From Niallia sp. Man26 (GTDB lineage Bacteria; Bacillota; Bacilli; Bacillales; Cytobacillaceae): a stretch of DNA of 64,000 nucleotides. Position numbers and translations under genes: made by a program. The notes below the pieces were generated by a model. That model made no database searches. It saw nothing but the letters and a program-made list of their open reading frames with translations, and was not told the DNA's origin. Below are positions 34,073-42,963 of the stretch, one piece after another (positions within the stretch are counted from its first letter, which is position 1; each line of letters starts with the position of its first letter). Location: NCBI RefSeq assembly GCF_022049065.2, contig NZ_CP095743.1, forward strand, positions 2,061,001 through 2,125,000. Reading direction: 5' to 3'.

Positions 34073-35428
34073 ATGAAAAAATATATCTTAGCAGTTGCAG
34101 GCGGAGGAAGCACTTATACACCAGGCATTATTAGAAGTTTAATGGACAGACTGGAAGATTTGCCTCTATCAGAAATACGCTTCTATGACATTGATGGCCA
34201 AAGACAAGCAAAAGTGGTGGTTGCTGCAAAGGCTGTTATTGCAGAGTATACGGACTCTATCGTTGTTACAGAAACGACAGATCCGAAAACAGCATTCGAA
34301 AATGCAGACTTTGTTTTTGCTCAAATGAGGGTCGGAAAATATGCGATGCGTGAGCTCGATGAAAAAATCCCACTTTCTCACAATGTAGTCGGTCAAGAAA
34401 CATGCGGACCTGGAGGTTTAGCATACGGTTTAAGAACCATTTCTCCAATGATTGAGCTTATTGATTATGTAGAGCAGTACGCGAAAGAAACAGCATGGAT
34501 TGTTAACTATTCGAATCCTGCTTCCATTGTGGCAGAAGGTGTTCGCAAGCTTCGCCCGAAAGCAAGAGTCCTAAATATTTGTGACATGCCAGTTGCTACA
34601 ATGCGCAATATAGCAGCAATCCTTGGTGTGGAACGGGAAGAGCTTGTTGTCGACTACTTCGGCTTAAACCATTTCGGCTGGTTCACTTCTATTAAAGTGG
34701 ACGGTGTGGAGCGACTGAATGAAGTGAGAGAGCATGTTTATAAACATGGATTATTAACGGAGGATGTTTCTAAAATTGACTACCGTCATGCTGATTCATC
34801 TTGGATTAAAACATTTAAGAATATTAAATTGATAATGGATCATTTCCCTGAATATTTGCCAAACCCATACTTGCAATACTATTTGTTCCCGGATCATATT
34901 GTAGAAACATCCAACAAAGACTACACAAGGGCTAATGAAGTAATGGACGGCAGAGAAAAAACATTATTTGAAACAGTTGATAAATTTCAGGAAACTGGCA
35001 TTTTAGAGGATTCCTTTGCAGTTGGTGTACATGGGACATTCATTGTGGATGTGACCGTATCAATCGCTCAAGATCTTGGTAAACGCTATTTAGTTATGAC
35101 AGAAAATAATGGCACCATTCCAAACCTGCCACAAGATGCAATGATAGAAGTACCTGCATTCATTACAGCAGACGGACCTAAGCCGGAATTTGTCGGGGAC
35201 ATACCATACTTCTATAAAGCGATGATTGAACAGCAGCTCGCTTCTGAGAAGATTCTTGTAGAAGCAATAATCGAAGGGTCATACGAAAAAGCCCTTCAAG
35301 CGTTTACGCTAAATAAAACACTTCCGTCTGCCCAAACAGCTAAAGCAGTACTGGACGATTTAATTGAGGCAAATAAAGACTTTTGGCCAACATTAAAAAA
35401 AGAATATAAAGAAGGCTTACTAGTGTAA
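34073..35428 (+). CDS. malA: 6-phospho-alpha-glucosidase (GH4)
   Basis: A 451-residue family 4 glycosidase that hydrolyses maltose 6'-phosphate-type sugars with NAD+ and a divalent metal through a redox mechanism. The N-terminal dinucleotide fold reads VAGGGSTYTPGIIRSL. The metal and specificity motif is NICDMPVATM; CDMP marks alpha-specific members, whereas beta-specific ones have CNVP. NHFGWFTSI follows. It is translationally coupled to malP. A hairpin terminator ends the unit at 35467. Confidence 0.94.
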   Translation: MKKYILAVAGGGSTYTPGIIRSLMDRLEDLPLSEIRFYDIDGQRQAKVVVAAKAVIAEYTDSIVVTETTDPKTAFENADFVFAQMRVGKYAMRELDEKIPLSHNVVGQETCGPGGLAYGLRTISPMIELIDYVEQYAKETAWIVNYSNPASIVAEGVRKLRPKARVLNICDMPVATMRNIAAILGVEREELVVDYFGLNHFGWFTSIKVDGVERLNEVREHVYKHGLLTEDVSKIDYRHADSSWIKTFKNIKLIMDHFPEYLPNPYLQYYLFPDHIVETSNKDYTRANEVMDGREKTLFETVDKFQETGILEDSFAVGVHGTFIVDVTVSIAQDLGKRYLVMTENNGTIPNLPQDAMIEVPAFITADGPKPEFVGDIPYFYKAMIEQQLASEKILVEAIIEGSYEKALQAFTLNKTLPSAQTAKAVLDDLIEANKDFWPTLKKEYKEGLLV

Positions 35429-35445
35429 AATCTTCTTTCCATAAA

Positions 35446-35467
35446 CTCCACTAGAGACCTAGTGGAG
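35446..35467 (+). terminator. Terminator after malA
   Basis: Arms CTCCACTAG / CTAGTGGAG with a four-base loop, followed by TTTATTAGTTT. The weak T tract suggests moderate strength. Confidence 0.7.
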
Positions 35468-35484
35468 TTTATTAGTTTATTAAC

Positions 35485-35814
35485 TTATGGAGCCTCTTCT
35501 TTCAAGTCCACATTGATCAATCTTTCTGTTCTTGTGTCAAACGTCAAATTAACCATGACTCCTACTTTCTTATCTTGCTGCTTTACAATTAACTTGAACT
35601 TTTCAATTGAAGTGCTTTTTTGCGTATCTTTTCCGATATGTTTATAGTCAATAATCTCACTGTTCGGATACTTTTCCTTTGTCTTTGTCATCGCTATCTG
35701 GCCCCATTTCACATAAGATGGGAGCTCTTTTTCTGCTGGGGCTGCCTGCGTATGAAATGAAAATAAACAACTGAGTAATGTTATACCAATAATGCTTTTG
35801 ATCATTTTTTGCAT
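35485..35814 (-). CDS. Secreted DUF3889 (YqzG/YhdC-like) protein
   Basis: A 109-residue protein with a clear N-terminal signal peptide, SIIGITLLSCLFSFHTQA, cleaved near APA. The mature part contains YVKWGQIAMTKTKEKYPNSE and KFKLIVKQQDKKVGVMVNLT, the pattern of the DUF3889 family of bacilli, which has no established function. It is a single-gene unit, convergent with malA. Confidence 0.82.
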   Translation of the reverse strand: MQKMIKSIIGITLLSCLFSFHTQAAPAEKELPSYVKWGQIAMTKTKEKYPNSEIIDYKHIGKDTQKSTSIEKFKLIVKQQDKKVGVMVNLTFDTRTERLINVDLKEEAP

Positions 35815-35890
35815 GGGTATTCTCCTTTCTGCTTTTGTTTATTAGTAGTATGAAACAATCCAGCAAGCTTTATGTATGTTCATCTAATTA

Positions 35891-35946
35891 AATAGGTTAA
35901 CTAAAAAATAAAATAGGTTGACATATATACAATCTCCCTTTATAGT
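35891..35946 (+). promoter_or_regulatory. bioY promoter with direct-repeat operator candidate
   Basis: TTGACA (35918-35923) and TATAGT (35941-35946) are exactly 17 bases apart. Two direct repeats, AATAGGTTAACTAA (35891) and AATAGGTTGACATA (35912), are spaced 21 bases apart; the second overlaps the -35. The GGTTAAC core recalls BirA half-sites, which would make biotin the signal. Confidence 0.6.
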
Positions 35947-35987
35947 AAATTTTAGTCAATATACATAATTTATAAAGGATGATTCTT

Positions 35988-36560
35988 ATGAAAAAATGGA
36001 GAGCGATTGATATTACAATGGTAGCTTTGTTTGTGGCATTGATGGCAATTGGTGCAAATGTAACGAGCTTCCTAGTAATCGGAGGCGTACCTATCACCTT
36101 GCAAACATTCTTTGCGATTATGGCCGGTTTATTATTAGGCAAAAGACTCGGAGCTGTCGCCATGCTATGCTATATGCTGATTGGTCTTGCCGGATTTCCG
36201 ATATTTTCCGGGCTTTCAGGCGGCTTAAGAATCCTTATTAGTCCAACATTCGGCTTCATTCTCAGCTATATCTTACTTGCCTTTACAGTTGGCTGGATTC
36301 GCGAGAAAAACAGCTCATTAGCTGGATTCATTATTAGCAGCTTTGTCGGGTTAATCCTTAACTATCTTTTCGGCACGAACTGGATGTATTTTTCCTATAA
36401 ATGGTGGGCGCAAGCGCCTGACAGCTTCTCCTATGCTCTTGCTTGGAGCTGGATGCTCATACCGCTAATAAAAGATATTATCTTTACCGCAGTGGCAGGA
36501 ATCATTGCTTACCGGTTAAACAACGCTTATTTCAAAAGAAGCAGCTTAAAAATCCATTAA
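35988..36560 (+). CDS. bioY: Biotin transporter BioY
   Basis: A 190-residue S-component of the biotin ECF transporter with six membrane spans. Family motifs are GGVPITLQTFFAIMAGLLLG near residue 30, YMLIGLAGFPIFSGLSGG and PTFGFILSYILLAF. It needs the shared EcfA/EcfT module, not encoded here. I chose the ATG at 35988 because AAAGGATG lies at the right distance; an ATG three codons upstream overlaps that site. A strong promoter with a BirA-like repeat lies upstream. Confidence 0.95.
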   Translation: MKKWRAIDITMVALFVALMAIGANVTSFLVIGGVPITLQTFFAIMAGLLLGKRLGAVAMLCYMLIGLAGFPIFSGLSGGLRILISPTFGFILSYILLAFTVGWIREKNSSLAGFIISSFVGLILNYLFGTNWMYFSYKWWAQAPDSFSYALAWSWMLIPLIKDIIFTAVAGIIAYRLNNAYFKRSSLKIH

Positions 36561-36563
36561 ATA

Positions 36564-36602
36564 GAAAAGCCATGCCTTTCAGTTTACTAAAGGCACGGCT
36601 TT
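36564..36602. terminator. Terminator after bioY
   Basis: An imperfect stem AAGCCATGCCT / AGGCACGGCTT is followed by TTTCTTCTTT on the plus strand. It may also end the leftward copCD transcript weakly, although that gene reads in this direction only from 38359 to 36716. Confidence 0.65.
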
Positions 36603-36715
36603 TCTTCTTTACAAACATATGTTTCTCTTTCGACAGAAACTCTGCAAAAGCGACTTAACATGAGAATTCTGTCATTTCTTGCGCTTTCCCAAGAAATAAT
36701 TATTTCTCTAACAAG

Positions 36716-38359
36716 CTATCTAACATTAAATTCAAACGGAATGTCATAGCTGTCCAAGTTTTTAAACAACAGATGAACGGTCACTTCCCATTTCCCAGGT
36801 TTATTGAGCTGAAGATTATTAGATGTGTATTTCCCGTCTTCTGCCTTTTCAAGAGCGAAGGAAGTTTCCTGGTCTCCCTGCTTTAATTCGATTGTAATCT
36901 GTTCAGGATCCTCTAACGGATCTCTGTCATTATCAAATAGAGTTACTTCATACTGATTTTGGATTCCTGTTTTCTTTGGGGAGACAGTCAGACTCAAGTT
37001 CTCATTATAATCGATTTCTGCTTCTCCATAAAAAGGTTGATCAATCGGCAGTGTCGGTGTTTGCAATTGTGTAAAGACGCTTGTGATAACAAGCAGGAGC
37101 ACACCAAGGACCATTTCTATTATGATTGTCTTTTTATAAAATTTCTGGCGGGAAAGCAAGGTTCTGCTGACAAGATGATAAGCCCCGAATCCGATCATTA
37201 ATACAAAAATGCCAATTTTCACTAGCAAGGTGATTCCGTATGTCGTGCTTACTAGTGAATGAAAATCTGGGATGAGCAAGGAGCCGTTAACAGCCCCTGA
37301 AATAGCAAGAACTGCTACTGTGAACAAGGCCCACAGAGAATAGGACTGAAGTGTATTCCAGTACACATCATGCTGCTGCCCTTCTTTTGCAAAAATCCCT
37401 TCCTTCAAGAGAAAGATGGTGACGATAATCCCACCAAGCCAAATCGAAGCTGCTGTAAGATGGAAAAAGTCCATCAGAACCGCGACAGTTTCATATGGAG
37501 AACTCGATGGGTGTCCAATAAAAGCTTTGCAGACAACAATTCCTATAAAACTGATTAACGGCAAAATCCATAGCCTTCTTTTTAATAACTCGCCTTTTTT
37601 AAACACATAGATTACAGCAAGCAGCAGCACTATGTACAGAAGCATTTGAATAGCCCAAATAGTTCCTTCTTTTGTGCTTTTCAGTGTCTCAATCAGCAAG
37701 GACGGACTCCATGCCCGGAAGAAGGATACACCTGCATTTACTTGTGTCTGAATGATAATAAAGGACAGTAAGCTAATTCCAATCAGAGTCAAAGCAGCTG
37801 CAGCAACTCGTTTTGATCTGATTCTGACCTTTTGTTCAAGTGCATCAGGTCTGAACCAAACAAGATAAAATAGAACAAGTCCCATAAAGACAGACAATCC
37901 AGTGTATAAAAATACTTTATTAATCGAAACACTCACCATACTGCTTGTATCTGCTGTATATTGCTGTTTTGGAAGCTCAACACCTTCAGGCAGCTCACCG
38001 ATACTGAATGGAACGAGCCCGGAGATGGAATGTCCATCTGCCGATACGACACGCCATTCCATTGTATAGACATCATCTTTTAAATTTTCCTGTAAATCTA
38101 CAGACAAGGTTTTATTGTTTACTTCCACATTTCCTTTATCGACTTTTTCACCAGCTGAATTCGTAACATTAAACACAGCAAAACCCGACTGTATTTTTTC
38201 ATTGTATTCAATAGAAGCTTTCTTCGGTGCCTCGTCCAAGCTTTCATTTTCACTTGGATTTGAATTGACGATATAGGCATGTGCAGAAGCATTTGACACA
38301 TTTATCATAAACAGAAGCATAAATGCTAGAAATACTCCAGAAAAATATTTAATTCTCAT
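36716..38359 (-). CDS. ycnJ: CopC-CopD-type copper transport protein (YcnJ-like)
   Basis: A 547-residue membrane protein. A signal peptide ends at NASA, leaving the copper-binding CopC domain that starts HAYIVNSNPSENESL and includes WRVVSADGHSISGLVPFSIG. A CopD domain of about eight spans follows, with LMDFFHLTAASIWLGGI as its metal-site helix. An extracellular C-terminal domain of about 110 residues completes it. The architecture and length match B. subtilis YcnJ (541 residues), a copper uptake protein expressed on copper starvation. It stands alone here, without ycnI or ycnK neighbours. Confidence 0.92.
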   Translation of the reverse strand: MRIKYFSGVFLAFMLLFMINVSNASAHAYIVNSNPSENESLDEAPKKASIEYNEKIQSGFAVFNVTNSAGEKVDKGNVEVNNKTLSVDLQENLKDDVYTMEWRVVSADGHSISGLVPFSIGELPEGVELPKQQYTADTSSMVSVSINKVFLYTGLSVFMGLVLFYLVWFRPDALEQKVRIRSKRVAAAALTLIGISLLSFIIIQTQVNAGVSFFRAWSPSLLIETLKSTKEGTIWAIQMLLYIVLLLAVIYVFKKGELLKRRLWILPLISFIGIVVCKAFIGHPSSSPYETVAVLMDFFHLTAASIWLGGIIVTIFLLKEGIFAKEGQQHDVYWNTLQSYSLWALFTVAVLAISGAVNGSLLIPDFHSLVSTTYGITLLVKIGIFVLMIGFGAYHLVSRTLLSRQKFYKKTIIIEMVLGVLLLVITSVFTQLQTPTLPIDQPFYGEAEIDYNENLSLTVSPKKTGIQNQYEVTLFDNDRDPLEDPEQITIELKQGDQETSFALEKAEDGKYTSNNLQLNKPGKWEVTVHLLFKNLDSYDIPFEFNVR

Positions 38360-38400
38360 ATTAGTCCCTACACTCCCTTTTAAATTGAAACGGCCTAACT

Positions 38401-38456
38401 TGTGCAGTTTTGCACTTAACCCCTATTATTATATAGTTTGCTAAACGTTGCGACAA
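38401..38456 (-). promoter_or_regulatory. ycnJ promoter with downstream palindrome
   Basis: On the minus strand TTGTCG (38456-38451) and TATAAT (38433-38428) are 17 bases apart. A palindrome with arms GTGCA / TGCAC at 38402-38415 lies 12 bases past the -10, near the expected transcription start, where a metal-sensing repressor would block initiation. Confidence 0.6.
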
Positions 38457-38608
38457 ACAAAAAGCAGCTAAATTTTTAAACAGCCTGTGTCAAACGGTAG
38501 TCTAAAATGACATATCATGCGGTTTCCAAGGAAATAAAATAAACTTGCCTTGTTTAAATAAAATAAAAGGGGCAATAATGTAGATAATCTACTGAAGGAG
38601 GCAAGTTA

Positions 38609-38776
38609 ATGGAAGTGACAATGAGTCTTGATGAAGTAATCACTGCAATTCAAGGTTTGCGTTCTAACGGAGAGCAATTGAACAAAAAGAAAATAAAAAC
38701 AAGCCATCCAGATTTAATGAGGCATGCCCTTCATTATTTTCCTGATTGGAATGCTGCAGTAGAAAAAGCGATCTAA
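38609..38776 (+). CDS. Small protein with one HTH-like modular DNA-binding repeat
   Basis: A 55-residue reading frame with GGAGG eight bases before its ATG. The sequence LDEVITAIQGLRSNGEQLNK, then SHPDLMRHALHYFPDWNAAV followed by EKAI, has the helix pattern and spacing of the roughly 50-residue repeat that occurs in arrays in some HNH nucleases and related bacillus proteins. Here a single repeat makes up the whole protein. It lies alone, divergent from ycnJ. A nucleic-acid-binding role is inference only. Confidence 0.7.
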   Translation: MEVTMSLDEVITAIQGLRSNGEQLNKKKIKTSHPDLMRHALHYFPDWNAAVEKAI

Positions 38777-38859
38777 TGTGCTGTTCCATCCTTTTTGTTT
38801 CATGTTCTTGTAGAGAAGCATAATATAACTTTCAAGAATTAACTTACATAATATTACAG

Positions 38860-38890
38860 TCTGTCGTCTTATTAGGCAGACTTCTTTTTA
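38860..38890 (+). terminator. Hairpin with T tract upstream of the cation transporter
   Basis: Arms AGTCTG / CAGACT around about 13 bases, followed by TCTTTTTAG. It probably ends the small upstream gene; the rest of 38777-39004 is AT-rich and holds no gene. Confidence 0.55.
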
Positions 38891-39004
38891 GTTTACATCC
38901 CATAACTAATGGATTGCATTGTATGTAGATTATTGGGAATCATGTATTTATAAAACAACTGCAGCTGTATACTGTTTTGGAACAATCAAGGAGAGGGTTA
39001 AAAA

Positions 39005-39982
39005 ATGAAAGATTTTATTGGGTTGCTAAGGAACGGAAATAAATCGGCACTTTACGCAACAGTCATTAATACAGTGATTGCTGCTATTAAGGGGACAGCT
39101 TTCGGGCTGACAGGAAACGTTGCTATGTTTGCAGAAACCATGCATTCACTCGGAGATGCAGCAAACCAATTTTTTGTGTTTATCGGTTCCGCCTTAAGCA
39201 AAAAAGCACCGACCAAACGCTTTCCAGGAGGTTTCGGCAGATTGGTCAATCTCGTGTTGTTATTTGCCGTCCTGATTGTAGGCATCATGAGCTATGAAAC
39301 CATTCGTGAAGGAATTGATCATCTTTTCCATCCAACAGAATCAACGGGTTTTTATCTCAACATTTCCGTACTTGCTCTAGCTGTTGTACTTGAGTTCTTT
39401 GTGTTAATGAAAGCTATGAAAGAAATAGTCGCCGAAGAAGGACTCTCTTCTAGAGGTTTAAGGCTATTTAAAGACAGCTTTCTATATTTAAAAAAAGCAA
39501 AACCAGCAACAAAACTCGTGTTTTTAGAAGATTTAGTAGCAACAGGCGGCGGTCTACTTGCGATGGCTGCTGTTATTATCGCACAAATCACTCCATTCTA
39601 TCAGGCAGAAGGGCTTGCCTCTATCATTATCGGGATTTTCATGTTTTTTGTAGTTGGCCGAGTATTTCTTGATAACGCAGCTGGGGCAATTGGCGAAAGT
39701 GATGCTGAAATGGAAGGCAGAATCGGCATTATTGCAATGGCTGATCCAGATGTGCGTGACATTCAAGGTGTTTCTGTTTATAAAGAAGGCGAGAATTTCC
39801 ATGTGGAGCTAAGCATTGAGCTCGATAGCAAATTAACCGTTGAACAAGCTGATTTAATCCGACACCGGATTGAAGATCAGATTATTAAAGAAAAAGGGGT
39901 ATCAGACGTCATTATTGAGTACGATAAAGATGATGGCATTCTAAAATGGAAAGAACCTGACAATGAACAAAAAACTACATAA
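39005..39982 (+). CDS. Cation diffusion facilitator family transporter
   Basis: A 325-residue CDF protein with about six membrane spans and a cytoplasmic C-terminal domain. The metal-site helix in span II reads FAETMHSLGDAANQFFVFIG. A second site lies in KLVFLEDLVATGGGLLAM. The C-terminal domain contains DVRDIQGVSVYKEGENFHVE. CDF proteins export divalent metals such as Zn2+, Mn2+ or Fe2+ against protons. The helix residues (E/H/D) do not allow the metal to be named. AGGAGAGGG precedes the ATG. Confidence 0.9.
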   Translation: MKDFIGLLRNGNKSALYATVINTVIAAIKGTAFGLTGNVAMFAETMHSLGDAANQFFVFIGSALSKKAPTKRFPGGFGRLVNLVLLFAVLIVGIMSYETIREGIDHLFHPTESTGFYLNISVLALAVVLEFFVLMKAMKEIVAEEGLSSRGLRLFKDSFLYLKKAKPATKLVFLEDLVATGGGLLAMAAVIIAQITPFYQAEGLASIIIGIFMFFVVGRVFLDNAAGAIGESDAEMEGRIGIIAMADPDVRDIQGVSVYKEGENFHVELSIELDSKLTVEQADLIRHRIEDQIIKEKGVSDVIIEYDKDDGILKWKEPDNEQKTT

Positions 39983-39984
39983 AA

Positions 39985-40013
39985 AAGAGGAAGGAACTCC
40001 TTCCTCTTTTACT
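39985..40013. terminator. Bidirectional terminator
   Basis: Arms GAGGAAGG / CCTTCCTC with an AACT loop, flanked by A and T runs, lies between the convergent cation transporter and the 137-residue gene. Confidence 0.82.
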
Positions 40014-40422
40014 TATCCTCTTTTACGGCCTCTTCAAATGGAGCGTAAAAAATCCCTTTCGGAGCTAATATATCCGTTTCTGTTTCCTCTTCTTGACCAT
40101 TCACAGTATAAGTTCCTGCTGGAAAATAGTCATAAAAGCCAGATTCAATATGAAGCTGCACATAATATTCATCAAGCTCTTTCATTAATGCAATAAACTG
40201 GTCATTATCGAGCACCTCACCGAACTCATCAAGCTCGAAGTTCTCTTTAATCGCATCGAGGAGTTCTTCGTGGGAGTCCACTGTCACAAATAGATCAACG
40301 TCACAGCATTCCATACACAGCAAGACCTCTTCCCCTTCAATTTCTTTAAAAGAGTCACTAACTATATCTTTTAATATTTGATTAATTTTATCAGCATTTT
40401 TTAGAACCATTGTCGTTTTCAA
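40009..40422 (-). CDS. Hypothetical acidic protein
   Basis: A 137-residue, strongly acidic protein that I do not recognise. It has two cysteine-bearing residues in VLLCMECCDVDLFV and several acidic helices (SHEELLDAIKENFELDEFGE). There is no signal peptide or membrane segment. The start is a TTG at 40422 with GGAGG seven bases before. It is a single gene between a convergent CDF transporter and an LLM oxidoreductase gene on the same strand, with about 85 bases before it. Confidence 0.72.
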   Translation of the reverse strand: MKTTMVLKNADKINQILKDIVSDSFKEIEGEEVLLCMECCDVDLFVTVDSHEELLDAIKENFELDEFGEVLDNDQFIALMKELDEYYVQLHIESGFYDYFPAGTYTVNGQEEETETDILAPKGIFYAPFEEAVKEDK

Positions 40423-40507
40423 AAAAAAACCTCCATGTATAGCACATGTAAGAAAGATAAATCATATCCGGGTATATAGTCAAGCAATAACCTAAAGACA
40501 GCAAATG

Positions 40508-41512
40508 CTACATGACAATTTCCTTCAATAGTCGGAAGGATTCTAGTCTTTCTTGATGATCAAACACGGCCGTATTGACGATAATTTCGTTTGCTTGTGT
40601 TTCATTTAGAAATGCCTCAAGCTTTTGGGCAACCGTTTCTTGAGTCCCTATAATAGAGGATTTTAATTGCTGCTGAACGACATTTCTTTCATAAGGACTC
40701 CAAACTTCATCCATGTTATCAACTGGCGGCTTCAGCTGTGTCGGTCTGCCTCTAATTAAGCTTAAAAATTGCTGCTGAGAGGAGGTAGATAAATATTTTG
40801 CTCTCTCTTCCGTTTCTGAAATGATCACATTCGCTCCAACCATGACATAAGGTTTTTCTAAGTCTTTCGATGGTCTGAAATGTTGGTGGTATATTTGTAG
40901 TGCAGGAATGGTATAATCTGGTGAAAAATGGCTTGCAAAAGCAAAAGGCAAACCTAGTTCCCCTGCCAATTTTGCACTGAATCCGCTTGAGCCGAGGAGC
41001 CAAATCGGAATATTCAATCCCTCACCAGGAATCGCCCGTACAGGCAGGCCTGTCTGTTCGTAAGGCTTTAAATAGTTCCTTAAATCCTCTAACATTTCCG
41101 GAAAATCACTGCCATCACCTTTCCCGCCTCGACGTAATGCATTTGCTGTTAGCTGGTCACTCCCTGGTGCACGTCCAAGCCCTAAATCAATTCTGTTTGG
41201 ATATAATGATTCTAATGTCCCAAACTGCTCGGCAATTACTAGTGGTGCATGGTTTGGCAGCATGATGCCTCCGCTTCCAACGCGAATTTTGCTGGTGCCT
41301 CCAGCAAGATATCCGATCAAGACAGATGTGGCACTGCTGGCAATACCTGGCATACTGTGATGCTCGGCAACCCAATATCTGTTATATCCCCAATTTTCTG
41401 CATGCTGAGCCAAGTCTAAAGAGTTTCGAAAGGCATCGGCTGCTGTATTGCCTTCTGTTATCGGCGATAAATCAAGGACAGAAAATTTAGCATCTTTTAA
41501 TGTTTTCATCAT
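40508..41512 (-). CDS. LLM-class flavin-dependent oxidoreductase (MsnO8-like)
   Basis: A 334-residue luciferase-like monooxygenase. Motifs are [19 protein letters not shown] at the start, [40 protein letters not shown] and [17 protein letters not shown], which define the single-component MsnO8-type subgroup common in bacilli. I set the start at the ATG at 41512 with AGGAGG nine bases upstream. The substrate is unknown. It is 79 bases beyond the metallophosphatase gene on the same strand. Confidence 0.9.
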   Translation of the reverse strand: MMKTLKDAKFSVLDLSPITEGNTAADAFRNSLDLAQHAENWGYNRYWVAEHHSMPGIASSATSVLIGYLAGGTSKIRVGSGGIMLPNHAPLVIAEQFGTLESLYPNRIDLGLGRAPGSDQLTANALRRGGKGDGSDFPEMLEDLRNYLKPYEQTGLPVRAIPGEGLNIPIWLLGSSGFSAKLAGELGLPFAFASHFSPDYTIPALQIYHQHFRPSKDLEKPYVMVGANVIISETEERAKYLSTSSQQQFLSLIRGRPTQLKPPVDNMDEVWSPYERNVVQQQLKSSIIGTQETVAQKLEAFLNETQANEIIVNTAVFDHQERLESFRLLKEIVM

Positions 41513-41591
41513 CGTTTCTGACCTCCTTTTACGTTCTATTTCACTATAGTATGTTTGCCTACCGAGAAGCAATTTTCCTGCTTACAGTATC

Positions 41592-42719
41592 TTACTTTAA
41601 GGTTTTAACATACTCCAATGTTTCTTGATGGTAAGGCTCCATTAAATATTCAATTGGTTGATACGGTGAAACAACGGGTACCTTTTTGCCGTTTATGATG
41701 CGAATAATCGGCTTCGCCTGTGATTTCGATGCTGCAATTTTCCAAACGCTGTCCCGTTTTTCCAATGATAAATCAATAATGCCTAAATGATTTCCCCAAA
41801 AACCAGCTTGCACCGCTGGCTTTTTATTAATCGTTCCAGCTTGGTGATTAATACCCTCTATATTTTTTTCGCCCTTTTTCGGAAACAGACTGTGAGAATG
41901 CCCGTACAACAAAACATCAATTCCTTCTACCTTGCTGACATCCACCACATTATTGCCTCGTTTATCCTTTAAGGCATCATCTGATTGAAGACCTGCATGA
42001 ACAAGGGCAATGATAATATCAGCTCCCGCTTTTTTCATTATTGGTACAATCTCTGCAGCTGTTTCGCTCATATTCTTAATGATGAGATTATCTTTGAAGT
42101 ATTCCTTGTCCCATTCGGCTGCAATGGGCGTAAGTAAGCCTATGACACCAACATTGATTGTTTCGACTGTTCCAGCCTCTGTCTTGATGGGATATGGCAT
42201 GATTGTATAAGGATTAAAAAAATGCAGGTCATCCTCTGCCATTTGATTATGATCGTCAATATAAATATTCGCATTCACTACTGGGAAATCAGCTCCTGAA
42301 ACAGTCTTTAATAAAAAATCCAGTCCATAGTTAAACTCATGGTTTCCCACTGTTGCTGCGTCATACTGTAATAAATTCATTGTTTTGTAAGCAGGGTGAA
42401 TGTCTGTAACAGGAAGAAATGGACTTTTGGCGATAAAGTCTGCTAAAGCATTTCCTTTTATCATATCGCCTACATCAAATAACAAGGTATTTTCGTTTTG
42501 TGACCTGATTTTTTGAATAAGAGAAGCTGTTCTGCTTAAACCATACTCAATTGTCCTGTTATTATTTTTATAATCATAATCTAGAATATTTGCATGGATG
42601 TCGGTTGTTTGTAGTATTTTCAATTTAGCTTTAATTGGATTATGTAGTTCCTCTGCCTCTGAATGGTGAAATGGCAATAGCATGAACACCAGAGTCAAAA
42701 GAATAAATCGTCTTCTCAC
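41592..42719 (-). CDS. Secreted metallophosphatase (5'-nucleotidase/CpdB-like), lacking the C-terminal domain
   Basis: A 375-residue protein with a signal peptide (FILLTLVFMLLPFHHSEA). The calcineurin-like catalytic domain is complete in outline: LQTTDIHANILDYDY, LFDVGDMIKGNALAD, VGNHEFNYGLDFLL, IIALVHAGLQSD and VLLYGHSHSLFP carry the metal ligands. Related 2',3'-cyclic-nucleotide phosphodiesterases have a further domain of about 200 residues that binds the nucleotide base; here the protein stops shortly after the catalytic domain. The start is GTG with GAGGTGG upstream. It may be a truncated relic or a genuinely one-domain phosphatase. Confidence 0.82.
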   Translation of the reverse strand: MRRRFILLTLVFMLLPFHHSEAEELHNPIKAKLKILQTTDIHANILDYDYKNNNRTIEYGLSRTASLIQKIRSQNENTLLFDVGDMIKGNALADFIAKSPFLPVTDIHPAYKTMNLLQYDAATVGNHEFNYGLDFLLKTVSGADFPVVNANIYIDDHNQMAEDDLHFFNPYTIMPYPIKTEAGTVETINVGVIGLLTPIAAEWDKEYFKDNLIIKNMSETAAEIVPIMKKAGADIIIALVHAGLQSDDALKDKRGNNVVDVSKVEGIDVLLYGHSHSLFPKKGEKNIEGINHQAGTINKKPAVQAGFWGNHLGIIDLSLEKRDSVWKIAASKSQAKPIIRIINGKKVPVVSPYQPIEYLMEPYHQETLEYVKTLK

Positions 42720-42963
42720 AGGCTGACCACCTCGGATGCTCCCATTTTAAGGGTATTTCCCTTATTCTTCTCCAAAACGCCCAAAACTACCCATACACTT
42801 TTATGAGCAGGTTTGAAGCTTGCTGAAATATGTCTACTATTAAGAGGTTTTGATAGCTTTTGTCTTCTTGCAGGAAATTAGCACTGCACTATGTAATTGG
42901 TAAGCATAGCCATTTATAAATTTATCTTTTTTTCTATTCAACCTACCTTAAGGAGTGTATAAT

